From Kappaphycus alvarezii (lineage: Eukaryota > Rhodophyta > Florideophyceae > Gigartinales > Solieriaceae): a DNA stretch of 64,000 bases. The stretch's first letter is position 1. Every line of letters starts with the position of its first letter. A program made the translations under genes and the position numbers. Under the pieces are notes generated by a model, which was given only the letters and a program-made list of their open reading frames with translations, did not search any database and was not told the DNA's origin. The DNA is taken from contig NADL03000037.1 in NCBI GenBank assembly GCA_002205965.3, positions 124,001-188,000 on the forward strand, read 5' to 3'. This document shows positions 59,569 to 64,000 of this stretch, piece by piece.

Positions 59569-62500
59569 ATATCCAGACCGAAACGGTATCAGGGCGTCAG
59601 CGTACCACACGATACAAAATTCTAGTAGTATAGTGTAGTATAGTAAATATACCCCCTATTTTCCCCTGCATCAAACTTGTTAAATTTGGCAGTGGATATT
59701 TGAGGAATGTACAGTATTCACAAAGCCATTTCTCAAGTCTTGATCGGCGATCAGGTTCAAGTTTCAAATCAAAGCAAAAAATGGCAATTTATATCTCACA
59801 AAGGCTCTTGTAGATGGCCATTTCGAGTAGATCGTCGTCCCGCGCCCTCAGAGAACGTGAGGTGACCTAGGAAAATCTTGTAAAGACAGATTTTGCATTC
59901 GAACAGGATTTACAGAGTTCTTTGTTTCCTATCGATTTTCAACCTAATTTGTTACAGGTTTCGAAGGAATATGATATGTTCAGCGCTGTCAGTCCGTCCC
60001 CAAGTTCGTCCGGATTTTTCGTTCTTTTTTCATCGTTTTCTGTAAGCGGCCATGCTTAGAAGTTTTTCAAGTTATATTCATCTCTTATTTACATGGTATT
60101 ACATCTAACTAAGGCTAAGTAATGATGTTTGGTTGCGCAATTTTCCTCTGTTCCCGCTCTTTTTGTTGCAGCAGGTGCATCGTTCAGCCGTTTTCTGGAG
60201 ATATCTTTTAGTCTAATCTAGCCCACCTCCTTCATGATGCAGAGTATTGAACGTATTATAATATTTCCCTTGCGCAAAAATGACCAATTTTCATCAGTTC
60301 AAACAATAAAAAATACCTCCGATGCTCTTTTCAGTTACCCTTCTTCCTGCCTTGACAGTCAACAATGCACCTGTCACAACACTCCTACTTTTCTCCTCGC
60401 ACTGTCGCCGGTCCGCAGGCTGCTTTTAGCCGTACTAATGAGGAAAGCATGAAGGCCCACTCTCGTCGGCTTCAGCAGGCCCTTAACTTCGCAGATTCTT
60501 CTAGATACTCGCATCTGGACGTTAGTTTCTTTGGCTTTCATACTTGAAGTGGCTTCCACCCGAAAAACTCTGCAGTATTGCTCGATCGTTCTGTGACACC
60601 GCAGTGCACTCCCGGTTCAACCAGGATTTCATTCCTCAACATATTAACACGAAATTTTGGTCTGGTATGAGTTCCAGAGTGGCAGCTTCCTCTTCTACTG
60701 GCATCATTTAAAAGCACAGATTAGACTGCTTGTTATAAGCCAGTAAACATATTTTTATGAACAGCTGTTCCCTTCTTTTTTGAAATAATAAGTTTGCTAG
60801 CTCTAACATGTTTCGCTACATTTTGTTCCATAACCGGGCCCAATTCCTGGTGAATGATCGTATTTTTTACCAGCTCACTTGAAATCACCACTAATATATT
60901 CTTTAATCATATTCACATCCTATCCAGTAGAATCCCTTTTGGTTCAGTAAAAGTATAATTTCTTATCGGTTACAAGTTTTCAGTTTCTTTCCAGCTCCCC
61001 ATTACTTTGTGGTGGTCTTGTGCTAATTAAATGCCGAAAACGTGGCCTTTTCTTCGAGTTCCAATCCATTTTTTATATATCTCCTTTGCCAGTTCTTCCT
61101 GTATGCAATCCAGATCGCATACCCATTCATGAGTTACCTGTAGACTCTCGGCTCCATATTGTATTATATGTAGGTATTAATGAAGAGTAGTTTATACCTC
61201 TGGAATAAAATTCACACAAGGTTTCATGGAGATAAATGCGATGCGGTGAATTTTTGACTGAAATTTTGAACTAATACTGGAAAATTTTCATTAAAATATA
61301 TTTTATTTCCCATTTTATCAGTCTAATCGATTGTTTAAGATTACAGCAGGAGTAGAATTGAAAATTTGCGTACATCAAAGATTTAATGAGAACACTCGCA
61401 ATAACCTGCAAATTAGCTCGCTACTTTTAGCCTTCCAGATCAAGATTTCCTCTACATTATACAAAATATACCTTATTCCATGGTTATGAAGATGGAAAGC
61501 TTAAAACACGAATATCAATTCAAATGAATAAGGATTCTGACTGTATTGTCATGTGATCTAGGATTTAAAAATCTCCAACAGTGCTTTTCGCGTAAATGGC
61601 CGATTTTAAGAACCAAATAGTACAACTAAATATAATTCATTCCTCGCAAGTAATTTTTTAACGCGTGCAGGACTCTAGAAAGTATTCAGTTATGAAGACT
61701 AGCCTTTTAGTGCGTGGGGGTCTAAGAACCCTCTTCATGCATTTTAAGTTGTAGAAAAAGCCACTTTCTCTACAATTATTCTCAATAAATAGTCTAAAGC
61801 GGATTCAACCATGCAGATTTGCAGAAAAACTTCTTTGTATTCATCTAAAAGCGCTCCCTTTATAAAGAAGATCACTTCCAAGGGAAGTAAGGTACTAAAT
61901 GAGAAAAATACAGACTATCACCATAGTTATCATAGAACAGCAAGAATAGGCGTCATAGCAATACTGAAAATGGAATTACGAAACCCCCTTCCTTTGCAGG
62001 GCATTTGAGTTATTCTATATGACATTTCATTAATGTTTGCGACACTTTAAGCAAATTTGGAAAATACGGTGAGTGACTGAGAATTTACTGCACCTTAATT
62101 GATTTACCTCGAATAGATTTCGATAAATCATATTCAAGATTTTTAATTATTCATGCAATAGTAGATAAATAGCAATAAATTTAATGCTTATTTAGTCCTA
62201 GTTCTACATTTATATCGCTATTTAACTATAACATTTACATTAATAGGGCTTCCAATCTCTTAATTCCCACCCTTTTGTATAATATAGGGTAATATAGTCT
62301 AATTAATGTTTACCAAGTAAATTACTATTGCAGATCTCTGATTAACTATTTTATAACCCCAAAATTTCATCATAATAATATTTATACAGCAATAAAATCT
62401 TCGCCACCCATCATTTGATAATTAATGGAACTTTGAAGCTTACAAATAAACAAATTCAGACCTCATGTATAATGCTCAATCCAATGCATTCGTCAATAAA

Positions 62501-64000
62501 CGAGACAAAGTATATGTACCCTGAAAATGACGCAACAGATATCAGACCACATATATCTGAGAAGTTGAGATATTAAAATGTTCTTAAAATTGCGTGACTC
62601 TCGCGCATGCACCGAGCGCGTGTCAATGATTCTGTACTTGTGCTCTGCACATTCTCTGTGTGTTTTTCATCTTACAAGTTAGTTCGTGCTCATTAATTAA
62701 GGCAAATGCTGAGGATATTGAAGCATAATAGAAGACATGATTCTCTGGGACTTACGCTTATTTATTTGCATCTATATTGTTTACATTTTGATTCCACTCG
62801 AATGGCAACAATCGCTGTTCCTATAGGCCATCGAGAAGTGAAGTGATAAGTAGTCAGGATTACTTAATATGTACGAAGAACACATACATCTGTTATCGAT
62901 ATGTGACTGGTTGTTTTTCATGTGTGGCTTTAACACGCATTGGTGCCACTATAGACATACTGGGTCCGTACTGTCATCTGTTCACAAGAAACTGTACTTA
63001 TAGAGGGTTTTAGATGAGTAAAGCCAAACGAGACATAAAAGAAAAGTCTCAACAGGATCTACAGACTCAAGGGAACCAGAATTCTACTATTTTCAGTATA
63101 TTTTTAGTAAATTTTATCAAATATCGGATAAATGAAATAGTATCTCCACGCAGTACTGTGAATACAATAATTCGAGCTCGTCTATTCGCAACTGCAACTG
63201 AAAACATTGAGTTACTGATATTTATGCGTTTGAGAAATATGAAACTCTGCGCGCGTAACTCTTGAAATCTTACAATTCAGTACAGTAATCGATACGTTAA
63301 ATACAAGCAAGAGCAGATTTTATACTTCAAATATGGATTTCTAGCCAGCACAATCGACTCGGGTTAAGTATCCCTATAATTCGCTAATGGGATTGCGGAT
63401 TTTAGGACTCCCGTACTTCACTTTACTCCCATCAATGCCCTATAATATCAATTTTCATGTCATTACCATCTTCGCACATCTTTTACCTTAATTACCAAAT
63501 TCTTCTGCCACGCACATTGGTTGAAACTCCGTTTTCATCTTCAATTCCCCAGCTGCTCTATGAAAATCTTACACGCCTTTTTATGTTTTTTACACCTTTC
63601 TATATTTACATGAGGCTTTTTCACGGTTTTATGTAATGGATCATACATAAGTATCAGCCATAGCACAGTAGAGACGATCAATCGAATATTTTTGTCTCTC
63701 ATTTCTGAAATTTCATTAGATCCAAACTGATCATTTGCACCAATCGAACCACGGCTTTATTCAATCCCATTTATCTTACTTGAATATCTTACCGCATGAC
63801 CTTACCGCTCTTGTCATATATCAAACACGACATACGACCCTTTAATATAAATCAGTGACTTTTGCCTGAAAACAGCCTCTAAGTACACATAAAAAATGTG
63901 AGGATACAGTGGAGCCTTGTAGATCGTGTTGAACGCTTCGTACTCCCCTTCAATCAGATTCTCAAAAGTTAACGGTTTTTCCTTTCCCAGCATGCGGCTC
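59569..64000. other. AT-rich terminal region without recognised genes
   Basis: Only short scattered frames are seen on both strands, none resembling a known protein. The composition and texture match the 11-30 kb desert. A TAGTA-type short repeat lies at about 59623-59644. Confidence 0.45.

Overview
This is a nuclear eukaryotic window. It carries a Ty1/copia nest with target-site duplications, genes with short GT-AG introns, a bZIP transcription factor, a MutS homologue of the MSH3 type and a FANCI-like crosslink-repair protein, and no bacterial-style operons. The few real genes are intron-poor and sit in GC-richer islands behind pyrimidine-rich leaders. Between them lie long AT-rich stretches of decayed repeats. 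The compact gene style and the many dispersed GTACAGTAC/GTACTGTAC motifs remind me of florideophyte red algae, but that is an impression and not an identification.

Layout. Positions 1-7994 are mostly non-coding, with degenerate repeats, a cluster of four AAACCAATTTCC boxes and one hypothetical minus-strand ORF. Positions 7995-8681 encode a bZIP factor (+). Converging on it, 10225-9305 (-) is a low-molecular-weight phosphotyrosine phosphatase (LMW-PTP)-like gene with one intron and a P-loop that appears to lack the catalytic cysteine. Positions 10.3-32 kb are an AT-rich desert with no recognisable gene. It holds a tRNA-like sequence and a cluster of 20-22 bp palindromes.

Positions 32033-44917 are a retrotransposon nest. 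Copia element A (LTRs of about 320 bp) has its right LTR split by copia element B (37498-44775). B is flanked by an exact 5-bp target duplication, CGGTA. B's own right LTR is interrupted by two further insertions. A LINE-like 3' fragment abuts element A at 44935-45323, and a second copy of its tail lies at 54550.

Positions 46015-53734 hold the main cellular cargo: a FANCI-like gene (+) and an MSH3 gene (-), arranged tail to tail with about 78 bp between stop codons. FANCI acts with FANCD2 in interstrand-crosslink repair, and MSH3 (with MSH2) recognises insertion/deletion loops and also acts in crosslink and double-strand-break repair, so a genome-maintenance pair shares one 3' end region. Positions 55.9-58.4 kb hold a third, truncated copia element (-), followed by a possible gypsy RNase H remnant. 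Positions 59.3-64 kb are AT-rich with no supported gene.

All calls are from reading the sequence and from remembered family features. No database search was run. Splice sites and frameshifts are proposals.
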